DNA of 40,801 nucleotides from an uncultured Parvibacter sp. (GCA_947649875.1 CANSTH010000007.1:1-40801); one strand, 5' to 3'. Shown: positions 33,498 through 40,753, counted from the first letter of the stretch. The notes: a model not told the origin generated them from the sequence alone. Translations and numbers: made by a program.

Positions 33498-33549
33498 AAA
33501 AAGGGCGGCATTGCTGCCGCCCCGCTTGGTGCCCTATGCGTATTCTCGG

Positions 33550-34125
33550 CTATTCCCCATCATCCACAACTTCAACGTAGCCAGGAGCCTCTTCGGCGTC
33601 CGAATCGTAGAGGCCCTCGCCATCATCTTCCAGCTCCACGAAACGCTGATCCATCTCGTCTTCCGCATATTCGTCAGCAGCCTTCAGGCCTTCCATGAAA
33701 TTGGGGGCCTCGCCGATATAGGCCGCCTCGTCGGCAAACGTCACGTTGCCCTCATCGTCTATCGTATACAAGTAACCAATGGCATGGCCAGCGTCTTCAC
33801 CGGGCAAACCACCTTCGGCAATAAGCGCATCCTTCACGCCTTCGTCCGTCTCGATATAGCCGTCGTAGCCCATGGCATAAGCCTCGGCCCCACGAGCGCC
33901 CTCCACCGTATGACGGGCATCGGCAAAGCACTGCTCGGGGGTGTCGCCGGGATGCGACTCCATAAACAGGTTGTCCTTCACCACCAAGCAGCTAAAGGGG
34001 ATGATGTCCTGTCCCTGCTCCAGCTTCTCCTTCATTTCCTCTAAGGCGAAGATGAGCACCTTCTCCAGAAGGTCGGGCAGCTCGGGTACCTCTTCGGGCA
34101 TGGTTTCCAAAACGCGATCGGCCAT
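33550..34125 (-). CDS. Acidic protein of unknown function
   Basis: I do not recognise this 191-residue protein. It is strongly acidic, with about a quarter Asp plus Glu, especially in the C-terminal tail (EYAEDEMDQRFVELEDDGEG, DSDAEEAPGYVEVVDDGE). There is no signal peptide, membrane segment or cysteine cluster. The centre (FSCLVVKDNLFMESHPGDTPEQCF, then GYDGYIETDEGVKDALIAEGG) looks folded and could be a small alpha/beta domain. ATG 34125 has a perfect AAAGGAGG 8 bases upstream, so it is surely translated. It is a single gene, divergent from the AstE-like pair. Confidence 0.8.
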   Translation of the reverse strand: MADRVLETMPEEVPELPDLLEKVLIFALEEMKEKLEQGQDIIPFSCLVVKDNLFMESHPGDTPEQCFADARHTVEGARGAEAYAMGYDGYIETDEGVKDALIAEGGLPGEDAGHAIGYLYTIDDEGNVTFADEAAYIGEAPNFMEGLKAADEYAEDEMDQRFVELEDDGEGLYDSDAEEAPGYVEVVDDGE

Positions 34126-34419
34126 TGCGGCCTCCTTTCAGTTCAAGCTTTCCATAAGTTTACCCCTGCCCTGCCGCTTGCCATCGCTCCTTTGCGCCTC
34201 GCGGCTCATTTGCAAAGGCAGGGAGTATCATTCACGGTTATGAATATGGCACCATCCCGGCAGGATGTCGAAGGTTGGGTTATTTGTCATGTCATTTTGA
34301 AACGCTACGGTTGCATCTTCGGCGCAATAGCGAGACGACAAATGGCCCGACCTTCGACTCCTCCGGCACCCCGGCCCACGACACCCACGTGACGCTATCC
34401 CGGCAGATTGGCGAGGCGC

Positions 34420-35403
34420 ATGCACCAAGTAAAACTGTTCGAACTGGAAACCCCCTATCGCGAAACCCTTGCCATCAAAGGCACCGCGTTTGGCCCAGAA
34501 GATGCACCGGAAAGCCTTGCGGTTGTGGGTGCGCTACGCGGAAACGAGATTCAGCAGGCATACATCTGCGCTCGGTTGGTTCAGCGCCTCAAGCAGCTGG
34601 AGGAAAGCGGCCTGGTCACCGGGCAGGTGAAGATACTGGTCATTCCCGTGGTGAACTCGTTTTCCATGAACATCGCCCATCGCTTTTGGCCCATGGACTC
34701 CACCGACATCAACCGCATGTTCCCTGGATACGACCAAGGGGAAACAACCCAGCGCATCGCAGCCGGGCTGTTCGAGCGCATCCAACACGCCACCTATGGC
34801 ATCCAAATGGCCAGCTACTACCTGCCCGGCAATTTCGAACCTCATGTGCGAGTTACCAACGCCAAGGCGCTCGACCCCGAGCGCTTGCGCGATCTGGCGC
34901 GCATGTTTGGCTTCCGCTACGCCCTGGTGAAAGAACCCTCCCCCTTCGACACCACCACCCTCAACTACAACTGGCAGGTTTGGAACACCTACGCCTGCAG
35001 CGTTTACGCATCGGCCACGAGCCACATCAACGAGCCGGCCGCCGACTTCGTTTTGGCGCGCATCCTGCAGTTCATGGAGGGCATCGGGGCCATCGCGCCC
35101 GACTTGAAAAATGCTGCCGGCCCTACGGGTTCAACTCCAGCCTTCGTCACCCAATGGGCCCGCGAAGAAGACCTGGTGAACGTGCGTACACGCCGCGCCG
35201 GGTTCTTCCGCCCGGTAGTACGGGTGGCGCAAACGGTTCAGCGAGGGGATGTGCTGGCGGAAATCCTCGACACCGATGACTGCACAGTGCGAGAAGTGCT
35301 TACCAGCCCCGTTTCCGGCACGGTGTTTTTCATCCACGAGTCCGAGCTGATCAACGGCGAAACTATCGCTTTTAAAGTGCTGCATTCCTCGGAAGTTCTA
35401 TAG
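34420..35403 (+). CDS. AstE/AspA-family protein lacking zinc and catalytic residues
   Basis: This 327-residue protein is homologous to succinylglutamate desuccinylase/aspartoacylase (M14-like) but appears inactive as a hydrolase. The family motif GxHG(N/D)E reads GALRGNE, with R40 for the zinc histidine; the second zinc histidine is Q129 in TYGIQMASYYL; the catalytic glutamate of the VVETG motif is A197 in SVYASA. The substrate-site motif DINRMFPG is kept. A C-terminal barrel-like domain (FRPVVRVAQTVQRGDVLAEI, SPVSGTVFFIHE) follows. ATG 34420 gives the natural family start; TTG 34408 is the track's alternative. It precedes a catalytic paralogue by 17 bases. Losing all three residues together suggests a binding or regulatory partner rather than random decay. 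Confidence 0.82.
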   Translation: MHQVKLFELETPYRETLAIKGTAFGPEDAPESLAVVGALRGNEIQQAYICARLVQRLKQLEESGLVTGQVKILVIPVVNSFSMNIAHRFWPMDSTDINRMFPGYDQGETTQRIAAGLFERIQHATYGIQMASYYLPGNFEPHVRVTNAKALDPERLRDLARMFGFRYALVKEPSPFDTTTLNYNWQVWNTYACSVYASATSHINEPAADFVLARILQFMEGIGAIAPDLKNAAGPTGSTPAFVTQWAREEDLVNVRTRRAGFFRPVVRVAQTVQRGDVLAEILDTDDCTVREVLTSPVSGTVFFIHESELINGETIAFKVLHSSEVL

Positions 35404-35420
35404 GAGTTACAGGAGCCCTC

Positions 35421-36380
35421 ATGATAGAAACCGTCTTCAGCGTTGAACTGCCCGTGCGCGAACATCTGCGCGTCCAAAAAAACCGCATTGTGGGCGCACA
35501 GCTGGCGAAGGCGGCGGCCAACGATCCGCAGCTGCTGGAAACTGCGCCGCGCCTAGCCGTGGTTACCGGCATCCACGGCGATGAGCTGGAGGGCCAATAC
35601 GTGGCGTTTCACCTGGCCCAAACTCTGAATGCCCACCTGGACCAGTTGCACGGCATTGTGGACATATACCCCGCCATCAACCCGCTGGGCATCAACGCGG
35701 TGGAGCGCGGCGTGCCGGGCTTCGACTTGGACTTGAACCGCATCTTCCCCGGCGATGCGAACGGCCCCCTTACCGAAGCGCTAGCGGCGGCCGTGATGGA
35801 CGACATCGAGGGCGCCGTGGCCTGCGTGGACATCCACGCCTCCAACATATTCTTGCGGGAAATGCCCCAGGTGCGCATCAACGAGAACTCCGCCGCGCAG
35901 CTGCTGCCGCTGGCACCGCTGCTGAACGTCGACTTCGTATGGGTGCACGCCTCCGCCACCGTGCTGCAGTCCACGCTGGCCTATTCGCTGAACGCCCGCA
36001 ACACCCCCACGTTGGTGGTGGAAACCGGCGTGGGCATGCGCATCACCCCCGACGATGACCGCAAGTTGGCGGAAGGGCTGCTGCGACTGGCCGCCCACTT
36101 CGGGCTGTGGAGCGGTCCGTTCGAGGCACACGGCATGCCGGTGATCAGTGGCGACAAAGCGGTGAGCTTCCTGAACGCCGAGGTGGCCGGCATCTTTTTG
36201 GCGAAGGCGCGCCATGGGCTGCGCATCGGCGAAGGGGAAACAATCGGCCAGATTGTGGACCCGCTGCAGGGCGTCGTAATGCAAGAGGTGGTATGCCCCG
36301 CTTCCGGCCTGCTGTTCACCCTGCGCGAATACCCCGTCGTCTACCCTGGCTCGCTGCTGGCCCGCGTGTTGAAGGAGTAA
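35421..36380 (+). CDS. AstE/AspA-family zinc amidohydrolase
   Basis: This 319-residue paralogue of the preceding protein keeps all expected residues: zinc ligands H52 and E55 in GIHGDELEG, H139 in CVDIHASN, catalytic E201 in VVETGVGM, and the substrate arginine motif DLNRIFPGD. It ends with the same small barrel domain (ARHGLRIGEGETIGQIVDP, CPASGLLFTLREYP). Family members remove acyl groups from amino acids or cleave amide bonds of small molecules; the substrate here is unknown. ATG 35421 follows an AGGAG. It is co-transcribed with the pseudoenzyme, with which it may form a heteromer, and is convergent with the amide-ligase operon. Confidence 0.88.
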   Translation: MIETVFSVELPVREHLRVQKNRIVGAQLAKAAANDPQLLETAPRLAVVTGIHGDELEGQYVAFHLAQTLNAHLDQLHGIVDIYPAINPLGINAVERGVPGFDLDLNRIFPGDANGPLTEALAAAVMDDIEGAVACVDIHASNIFLREMPQVRINENSAAQLLPLAPLLNVDFVWVHASATVLQSTLAYSLNARNTPTLVVETGVGMRITPDDDRKLAEGLLRLAAHFGLWSGPFEAHGMPVISGDKAVSFLNAEVAGIFLAKARHGLRIGEGETIGQIVDPLQGVVMQEVVCPASGLLFTLREYPVVYPGSLLARVLKE

Positions 36381-36416
36381 TGAAGCAGAGCCGCCCGGCT
36401 GAACCGCAAGGCCACT

Positions 36417-36497
36417 TCGTAGGGCAGACATTCTATGTCTGCTGAAGGCTACAACTGCGATTATTGCCCAGGCAGAGATAGAATCTCTGCCCTACGA
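36417..36497. repeat. Paired-hairpin repeat, copy 3 (convergent gap)
   Basis: The 81-base copy lies between the convergent AstE-like and transglutaminase genes. Its left local hairpin is CAGACAT/ATGTCTG and its right one CAGAGAT/ATCTCTG, each perfectly paired, whereas the two arms differ from each other at those same positions. Confidence 0.9.
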
Positions 36498-36543
36498 CAG
36501 ACGGGGCAGCAAGCCATTTCCGGCAGGTGAGCAGCGGCAATCG

Positions 36544-37380
36544 CTAGAACGTGAGAAGTTGGTCCGGCTCGTTTTGGGAGGTCGCATCGCCCAGGGAGGC
36601 GCTTATCTCTTGGGTTTGTTCGGCGGCGCCGCGGAAGATGCCGCGCTCGATGGGGCAATCCTCGAAATCGCGCCCCGTGGCAAACAGCATGTAGCGGTCG
36701 TCCACCTCCGTATTGTTGGTGGGGTCAAAGCCGTGCCAACGGCGACCATCGTGCACCTCCACCCATGCGTGAGTGGCTCCATGCCCTACCATCAGCCCCG
36801 TCACGTAACGGGCGGGGATACCAACGCTGCGACACAGGGCAATCATCACTTGCGCATAGTCTTGGCATACGCCAGTTTCGCAGCAGAAGGCCTCGGCAGC
36901 GGTAGTGGAAACGGACGTAGCGCCAGGCACGTAGCTGAACCGCGCGTGCACCGCCCCGCACAGCGCTCTCGCCTGTGCCAGCACGGTCGGGGTCTTCCCA
37001 TCGGAAGGCGAAAGACCAGCGCCCGCCACAACCTCTTTGGCGAAGCGCGCCATCTCCTCGGTGCAAGCGGTAAGGCGCGTAGGCTGCAGGAACATAGGGT
37101 GACAGGGGGTCTCGCCCGCAAGATCGCAGGCCACCATAACCTGACCAGTAGTGTAGAAGTTGAAGCTGTCGTGCTCTTCTGGCATGTAGCCCACCACTAT
37201 GCGGTTGCCAAAACCGTCTTGCTGCTCGGTGAGCACCACCCGCGGGAACGTGAATATCTGCGCATCCATCACTGTTTGGGTGTTGGTGCTTTTCGGCAGG
37301 CAGCGCAGCACGAAGCTGTGGTCGCTTACCGGTTTGCTGAACGTCAGCGACGTCTCAAACACATACGTGAGAATGCGCAT
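36544..37380 (-). CDS. Transglutaminase-like cysteine protease-fold protein
   Basis: This 278-residue protein has an N-terminal beta-rich domain typical of bacterial transglutaminase-like proteins (VFETSLTFSKPVSDHSFVLRCLP) and a complete triad: C172 in GVCQDYAQVMIALCRSVGIPARYVTGL, H204 in ATHAWVEV and D219 in WHGFDPTNN. Members probably act as peptidases or acyl transferases on amide bonds. ATG 37380 follows AAGGGA; the track's start 11 codons upstream is rejected. It is the last gene of the conserved trio ATP-grasp, alpha-E, transglutaminase, which is thought to make or modify peptide-like compounds. A 147-base gap with a repeat separates it from alpha-E. Confidence 0.9.
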   Translation of the reverse strand: MRILTYVFETSLTFSKPVSDHSFVLRCLPKSTNTQTVMDAQIFTFPRVVLTEQQDGFGNRIVVGYMPEEHDSFNFYTTGQVMVACDLAGETPCHPMFLQPTRLTACTEEMARFAKEVVAGAGLSPSDGKTPTVLAQARALCGAVHARFSYVPGATSVSTTAAEAFCCETGVCQDYAQVMIALCRSVGIPARYVTGLMVGHGATHAWVEVHDGRRWHGFDPTNNTEVDDRYMLFATGRDFEDCPIERGIFRGAAEQTQEISASLGDATSQNEPDQLLTF

Positions 37381-37414
37381 ATTTGGTCCCTTCGAATTTC
37401 CGTCCATCCCCAAT

Positions 37415-37499
37415 TCATAGGACAGAGATTCTATCTCTGCCTAACAGACAGCTGGCTTCTCCTTGCAGCTTAGGCAGACATAGAATGTCTGCCCTACGA
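37415..37499. repeat. Paired-hairpin repeat, copy 4 (inside the amide-ligase operon)
   Basis: The 85-base copy has left local hairpin CAGAGAT/ATCTCTG and right CAGACAT/ATGTCTG, the reverse combination to copy 3. It lies between alpha-E and the transglutaminase gene of the same operon. Confidence 0.9.
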
Positions 37500-37527
37500 A
37501 AACCGGTTGCAGGCCATCAACCATTCC

Positions 37528-38211
37528 CTAGAACAATCGGGCGATGAGGGTTAGCATGTGGCCGAGCTGCTCATAGGTTACTTCTGCGGGGAAGCTGGGG
37601 GCGAACACGGCGCCTATCAACTGCTTCAACGCATCGCGGTCGTACGGCATGCCGGTGCGGTCGATGCGGCTGGCCAGCTTCTGCACCTCGCGGCGCAAGT
37701 CGCCCAGCCGATAGCCCAGGCGCGTGTACAAATCCAGCCGCTCCACCGAGAAGCCGCATTTGATGATGTTGCGGGCGGCATCGTTGGCGATGTAGTCATC
37801 GCAGCTGCCCTTGAAGGCCATGATGCAGTCGGTTACCGCCTGCAAGTCCAGCAGCGGCGTGTCGGAAGCGGCGGCGGCCTGCGAATCGTTCAGCGCCATC
37901 TGCACATAGGCGGCCGACTCGCTGCCAATCACATCGCGCAGCACCACTGCGTTGTCGTAAGCCGCGTTCAGCGAGTAGGCGATGGATGCCGGCAGCTCGG
38001 CGCTGAACAGGCAATCGCGGAAGAACTGCTCGGGGTCGTCGGTTTCCTGGTTGAAGCCCAGCTCTTCCAGCTGGCCCTTCCAGTTTCCCTCCACCGAGTC
38101 CAACGCTGCATCGTAGGCGGAAAGCACGAAATGCAGCGTGGTGTAGCTGCGCTCAACGTAACGTCCCAGCCACAGCAGTCGGTCAACGCGCTCTATCGAG
38201 AGAGATCCCAT
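37528..38211 (-). CDS. Alpha-E domain protein (DUF403)
   Basis: This 227-residue all-helical protein starts LSIERVDRLLWLGRYVERSYTTLHFV, the hallmark of the alpha-E family, with later FRDCLFSAELPASIAYSLNAAYDNAVVLRDVIGSES and RLDLYTRLGYRLGDLRREVQKLASRI. Its biochemical role is unknown; it nearly always accompanies a circularly permuted ATP-grasp enzyme and a transglutaminase-like protein, as here, so it probably supports their amide-bond chemistry. It is shorter than the roughly 310-residue members. ATG 38211 follows GAAGGAAGG. Confidence 0.92.
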   Translation of the reverse strand: MGSLSIERVDRLLWLGRYVERSYTTLHFVLSAYDAALDSVEGNWKGQLEELGFNQETDDPEQFFRDCLFSAELPASIAYSLNAAYDNAVVLRDVIGSESAAYVQMALNDSQAAAASDTPLLDLQAVTDCIMAFKGSCDDYIANDAARNIIKCGFSVERLDLYTRLGYRLGDLRREVQKLASRIDRTGMPYDRDALKQLIGAVFAPSFPAEVTYEQLGHMLTLIARLF

Positions 38212-38362
38212 ATGCCAAACCTTCCTTCGCAGAAAGCAACATCCGTCTGAACAGCAGCGCCCCCTCGGACACCGCCAACAAAACCCCGCCGTACCGGTCA
38301 TGGCCCTGCACCGCTTAAACGAAACGCCGACGTATCGTCATCCGCTCCGCTCGGTCCGGTGC

Positions 38363-39937
38363 CTAACGAGCCAACACCCACGTGTCTTTGAACCCGCCGC
38401 CCTGGGAAGAGTTCACCACGCTGGAGCCGGCCTCGCGGGCATAGCGGGTAAGGCCACTGGGCCACACGGTGGTTTTCTCGCCAGACAGCACAAAAGCGCG
38501 AAGATCTGCCTTACGCGGCACCTCTTCACCATTTATCCAGGTGGGAAGGCACTTGAAGTCAATCACTTCCTGGGCGATAAACCGGCGCGGCTCCGCTTTC
38601 ACCTTGGCCAGCAGCTCGGCCAGGGCATCGGGCGCCAACTCGCATCCGAACACCACGCCATAGCCGCCCGCTTCAGCCACGTCTTTGATCACCAAGTTCT
38701 GGGCGTTGTCCAGCACATAGGCCAGGTCGTCCTCGTAATAGGGCAGGTAGGTGGGCGCGTTGTGCAAAATGGGAGTTTCGTCCAGGTAGTACTCCACCAT
38801 TTTGGGAACGAAGTAGTAGATGCCCTTATCATCGGCAGCCCCGTTGCCAGGAGCGTTGATAATGGCCAGGTTGCCGGCGCGATAAGCGGTCATGATGTTG
38901 GGCACGCCAATGAGGCTTTCCGGCAGGAAGCACAGGGGGTCCAGATACTCGTCCGACAGGCGGCGATACACCGCCCCCACCCGGGTATTGCGCGTACTGT
39001 CGCGATAGTACAGCACTTCGTTCTCCACGAACAGCTCGGACGGCTCGGCCAGCACCGCCCCAATGCGTTCGGCCAGGTAAGAATGCTCGAAATAGGCAGC
39101 GTTGTAGCGACCGGGGGTGAGCACCACGTTGATGCCGCCGCAGTTCACATTGTCCATCACTGCCCGCAGGCGGTCGGAGTAGTCGCGGTTATCCACCAGC
39201 GGCGTGTTCTTGAACGTGTGGGCATCGCAACGGCGACACAGCGTGCGCGCCACCAACGGATAGGACGCCCCCGACGGAATACGCAGGTTGTCCTCCAGCA
39301 CGTACCACACGCCGTCATCGCCTTCCACCAGGTCGATGCCCGAAATATGCGAGTAGATGCCCTTCGGCGGAACAATGCCCTCCACTTGCGGCAAGAAGCC
39401 CGACGAGGCATAGGCGAAATGCTGCGGAATCACGCCATCTTTGATGATTTGCGCCTCGTTATATAGGTCCAGCAGATAAGCATTCAGGGCGTCCACCCGC
39501 TGAATGAGGCCTCGTTCCAGCACCGCCCAATCGGCGGCGGATATTACGCGCGGAATAGCATCGAAGGGGAACAGGCGCTCTTCGAACTGGCCATTTTTGT
39601 ACAGCCCGAACTTCACACCATAACGGGCCAGCTGCTGGTTGATGCGAGGGCTGTAACCCACCAGTCGCGTATAAATTTGCGGTTGGCCCTCCTCGGGCGC
39701 ATTACAGCAGTCGCAATCGCATACCTCCGCCATGCCCACATCGGGAATGGCGTCCGGCGCTCCACTGGTTACCACCTCAGGGTCGAACGACTGCGGGGTG
39801 ACGGCATCGGAAAGCGGCTCATCGGGGCTCACCGATTGCATTTGCGCTTGGCTGGCTGCCTGTGCGCTTGCAGACGGTCCTTGATTGGCAGCTCGATCTT
39901 CCGATGGCGAATAGGGGTGCTCTTCGGATGGCGTCAT
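38363..39937 (-). CDS. Circularly permuted ATP-grasp ligase
   Basis: This 524-residue protein contains the circularly permuted ATP-grasp domain (DUF404/DUF407 type): YGVKFGLYKNGQFEERLFPFDAIPRVI, RVDALNAYLLDLYNEAQIIKDGVIP, GIDLVEGDDGVWYVLEDNLRIPSGASY, and near the end LVIKDVAEAGGYGV and RRFIAQEVIDF. Such enzymes are predicted amide ligases. The first 85 residues are a disordered Ser/Gln/Ala-rich extension ending in VCDCDCCNAPEEG, a tight cysteine cluster (C73, C75, C77, C78) that could bind metal. ATG 39937 follows GGGGAGAGG; the track's ORF starts further upstream. It heads the operon with alpha-E (151 bases downstream) and the transglutaminase-like gene. Confidence 0.92.
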   Translation of the reverse strand: MTPSEEHPYSPSEDRAANQGPSASAQAASQAQMQSVSPDEPLSDAVTPQSFDPEVVTSGAPDAIPDVGMAEVCDCDCCNAPEEGQPQIYTRLVGYSPRINQQLARYGVKFGLYKNGQFEERLFPFDAIPRVISAADWAVLERGLIQRVDALNAYLLDLYNEAQIIKDGVIPQHFAYASSGFLPQVEGIVPPKGIYSHISGIDLVEGDDGVWYVLEDNLRIPSGASYPLVARTLCRRCDAHTFKNTPLVDNRDYSDRLRAVMDNVNCGGINVVLTPGRYNAAYFEHSYLAERIGAVLAEPSELFVENEVLYYRDSTRNTRVGAVYRRLSDEYLDPLCFLPESLIGVPNIMTAYRAGNLAIINAPGNGAADDKGIYYFVPKMVEYYLDETPILHNAPTYLPYYEDDLAYVLDNAQNLVIKDVAEAGGYGVVFGCELAPDALAELLAKVKAEPRRFIAQEVIDFKCLPTWINGEEVPRKADLRAFVLSGEKTTVWPSGLTRYAREAGSSVVNSSQGGGFKDTWVLAR

Positions 39938-40080
39938 GGCCTCTCCCCTCTTGTTGTGGAAACTCCCAACATATGCGGGCGCATAGCCGCCCGAACCTCC
40001 ACGCAACCAAGCGCAAACCTCACGCTTAGCCGACTATCCCCATAGTAATGGTTCGACAGCCAATTCACGCCTGAAAACAG

Positions 40081-40129
40081 AAAAGCCCCGTTGCCGGGGC
40101 CTTGTTCGCTGGCGGAGGAGGAGGGATTC
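40081..40129 (-). repeat. Duplicated tRNA-Ser 3' end with terminator, copy 1
   Basis: This 49-base stretch matches 40277-40325 at 48 positions. It comprises the last bases of the tRNA-Ser(CGA) gene, the CCA end and the following hairpin GCCCCG/CGGGGC with its T run on the minus strand. No tRNA body accompanies it. Confidence 0.9.
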
Positions 40130-40248
40130 CGATTTTCGCTGGCGCGAAAATCACGGCCTCGGGGCGGTGCCCTCGGCCCGAATCCCGGGCGGCGCGCCAC
40201 TGGCGCCCCGCCTTTTCGGAATTCGACCTCATCGGTTCGAATCCCTCC
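40120..40248 (-). ncRNA. Foldable tRNA-derived segment, possible structured RNA or element remnant
   Basis: On the minus strand GGAGGGATTCGAACCGAT (from 40248) can pair with ATCGGAATCCCTCC (ending 40120), closing about 130 bases that hold internal hairpins, including GATTTTCG/CGAAAATC and GC-rich ones. The 3' side runs into TCCTCCG-CCA and a terminator, copied from tRNA-Ser. It may be a tRNA-like structured RNA or merely an inverted fragment of a T arm left by recombination. Expression is unknown. Confidence 0.35.
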
Positions 40249-40275
40249 CTTGCAGTTGAAACTCCGCTGGAAATG

Positions 40276-40296
40276 AAAAAGCCCCGTTGCCGGGGC
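40276..40296 (-). terminator. Terminator of tRNA-Ser(CGA)
   Basis: On the minus strand GCCCCG-GCAA-CGGGGC is followed by TTTTT, about ten bases after the CCA end of the tRNA. Confidence 0.85.
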
Positions 40297-40305
40297 CTTG
40301 TTCAC

Positions 40306-40398
40306 TGGCGGAGGAGGAGGGATTCGAACCCTCGTTACGCGGGTTACGCGTAAAACGGTTTTCGAGACCGCCGCATTCAACCACTCTGCCACCCCTCC
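40306..40398 (-). tRNA. tRNA-Ser (anticodon CGA)
   Basis: The minus strand gives acceptor GGAGGGG paired with CTCCTCC (one G-U), an anticodon loop CTCGAAA giving anticodon CGA, a long variable arm (TTTTACGCGTAACCCGCGTAA) typical of class II tRNAs, a T arm GAGGG-TTCGAAT-CCCTC, discriminator G and an encoded CCA. It reads UCG codons. Confidence 0.95.
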
Positions 40399-40433
40399 GC
40401 TTGGGGTGTGGACGTTACATTCCGTCCTCGTTC

Positions 40434-40457
40434 AAAAAAGCCCTCGCAGTCGAGGGC
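40434..40457 (-). terminator. Terminator of tRNA-Ser(GGA)
   Basis: On the minus strand GCCCTCG-ACTG-CGAGGGC is followed by TTTTTT, about ten bases after the CCA end of the upstream tRNA. It suggests the two tRNAs are separate transcripts. Confidence 0.88.
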
Positions 40458-40467
40458 GGATTATTCG

Positions 40468-40559
40468 TGGCGGAGAGATGGGGATTCGAACCCCAGATAC
40501 GCTTTTGGCGCATACACGATTTCCAATCGTGCTCCTTCGGCCAGCTCGGACATCTCTCC
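40468..40559 (-). tRNA. tRNA-Ser (anticodon GGA)
   Basis: The minus strand gives acceptor GGAGAGA paired with TCTCTCC, anticodon stem-loop CACGA-TTGGAAA-TCGTG with anticodon GGA, a long variable arm (TGCGCCAAAAGCGTA), T arm TGGGG-TTCGAAT-CCCCA, discriminator G and encoded CCA. It reads UCC and UCU codons. Confidence 0.95.
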
Positions 40560-40670
40560 GCGTATATGGCTTGTGCAGCTGCACAGTAGCTAAATATTGT
40601 AACAAATCTTCGCGGTTTCACAAGGGGGCATTTTAGAAAGCCACCGCCAAGCCCGTCGCCTGACATGAGG

Positions 40671-40734
40671 CCATGCCATCATTCCCAACCCGTGACATGC
40701 ATGGGCCATGCCATCATCCCCGTCCCCTGACATG
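40671..40734 (+). repeat. Two copies of the short dispersed repeat
   Basis: CCATGCCATCATTCCCAACC then CGTGACATG (40671-40699), and CCATGCCATCATCCCCGTCC then CCTGACATG (40706-40734), are the same unit as at 33444-33497. A partial CCTGACATG precedes them. They lie near the right edge, with no gene recognised between the tRNA-Ser(GGA) and the window end. Confidence 0.8.
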
Positions 40735-40753
40735 GGATCCTGGCTCATTAAAC

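Larger units (their letters stand above)
32838..33549. other. Intergenic region upstream of the rpsF operon
   Basis: No gene was recognised in these 712 bases. They contain a long-range perfect inverted repeat GTCGCAAAGGG (33010-33020) and CCCTTTGCGAC (33106-33116), a paired-hairpin repeat (33338-33416) and two tandem short repeats (33444-33497) close to the stop of the acidic protein gene. ORFs listed here have no ribosome sites or recognisable sequence. Confidence 0.6.

Noticed and set aside
23293-37499. CRISPR array
   Set aside because: The repeats are four scattered palindromic elements separated by genes, without regular spacers or cas genes.
38300-39466. 388-residue plus-strand ORF opposite the ATP-grasp gene
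   Set aside because: Antisense shadow without a ribosome site; the minus strand carries the conserved protein.
39934-40392. 152-residue minus-strand ORF through the tRNA-Ser(CGA) region
   Set aside because: It translates the tRNA and its duplicated end; the tRNA structure is unambiguous.
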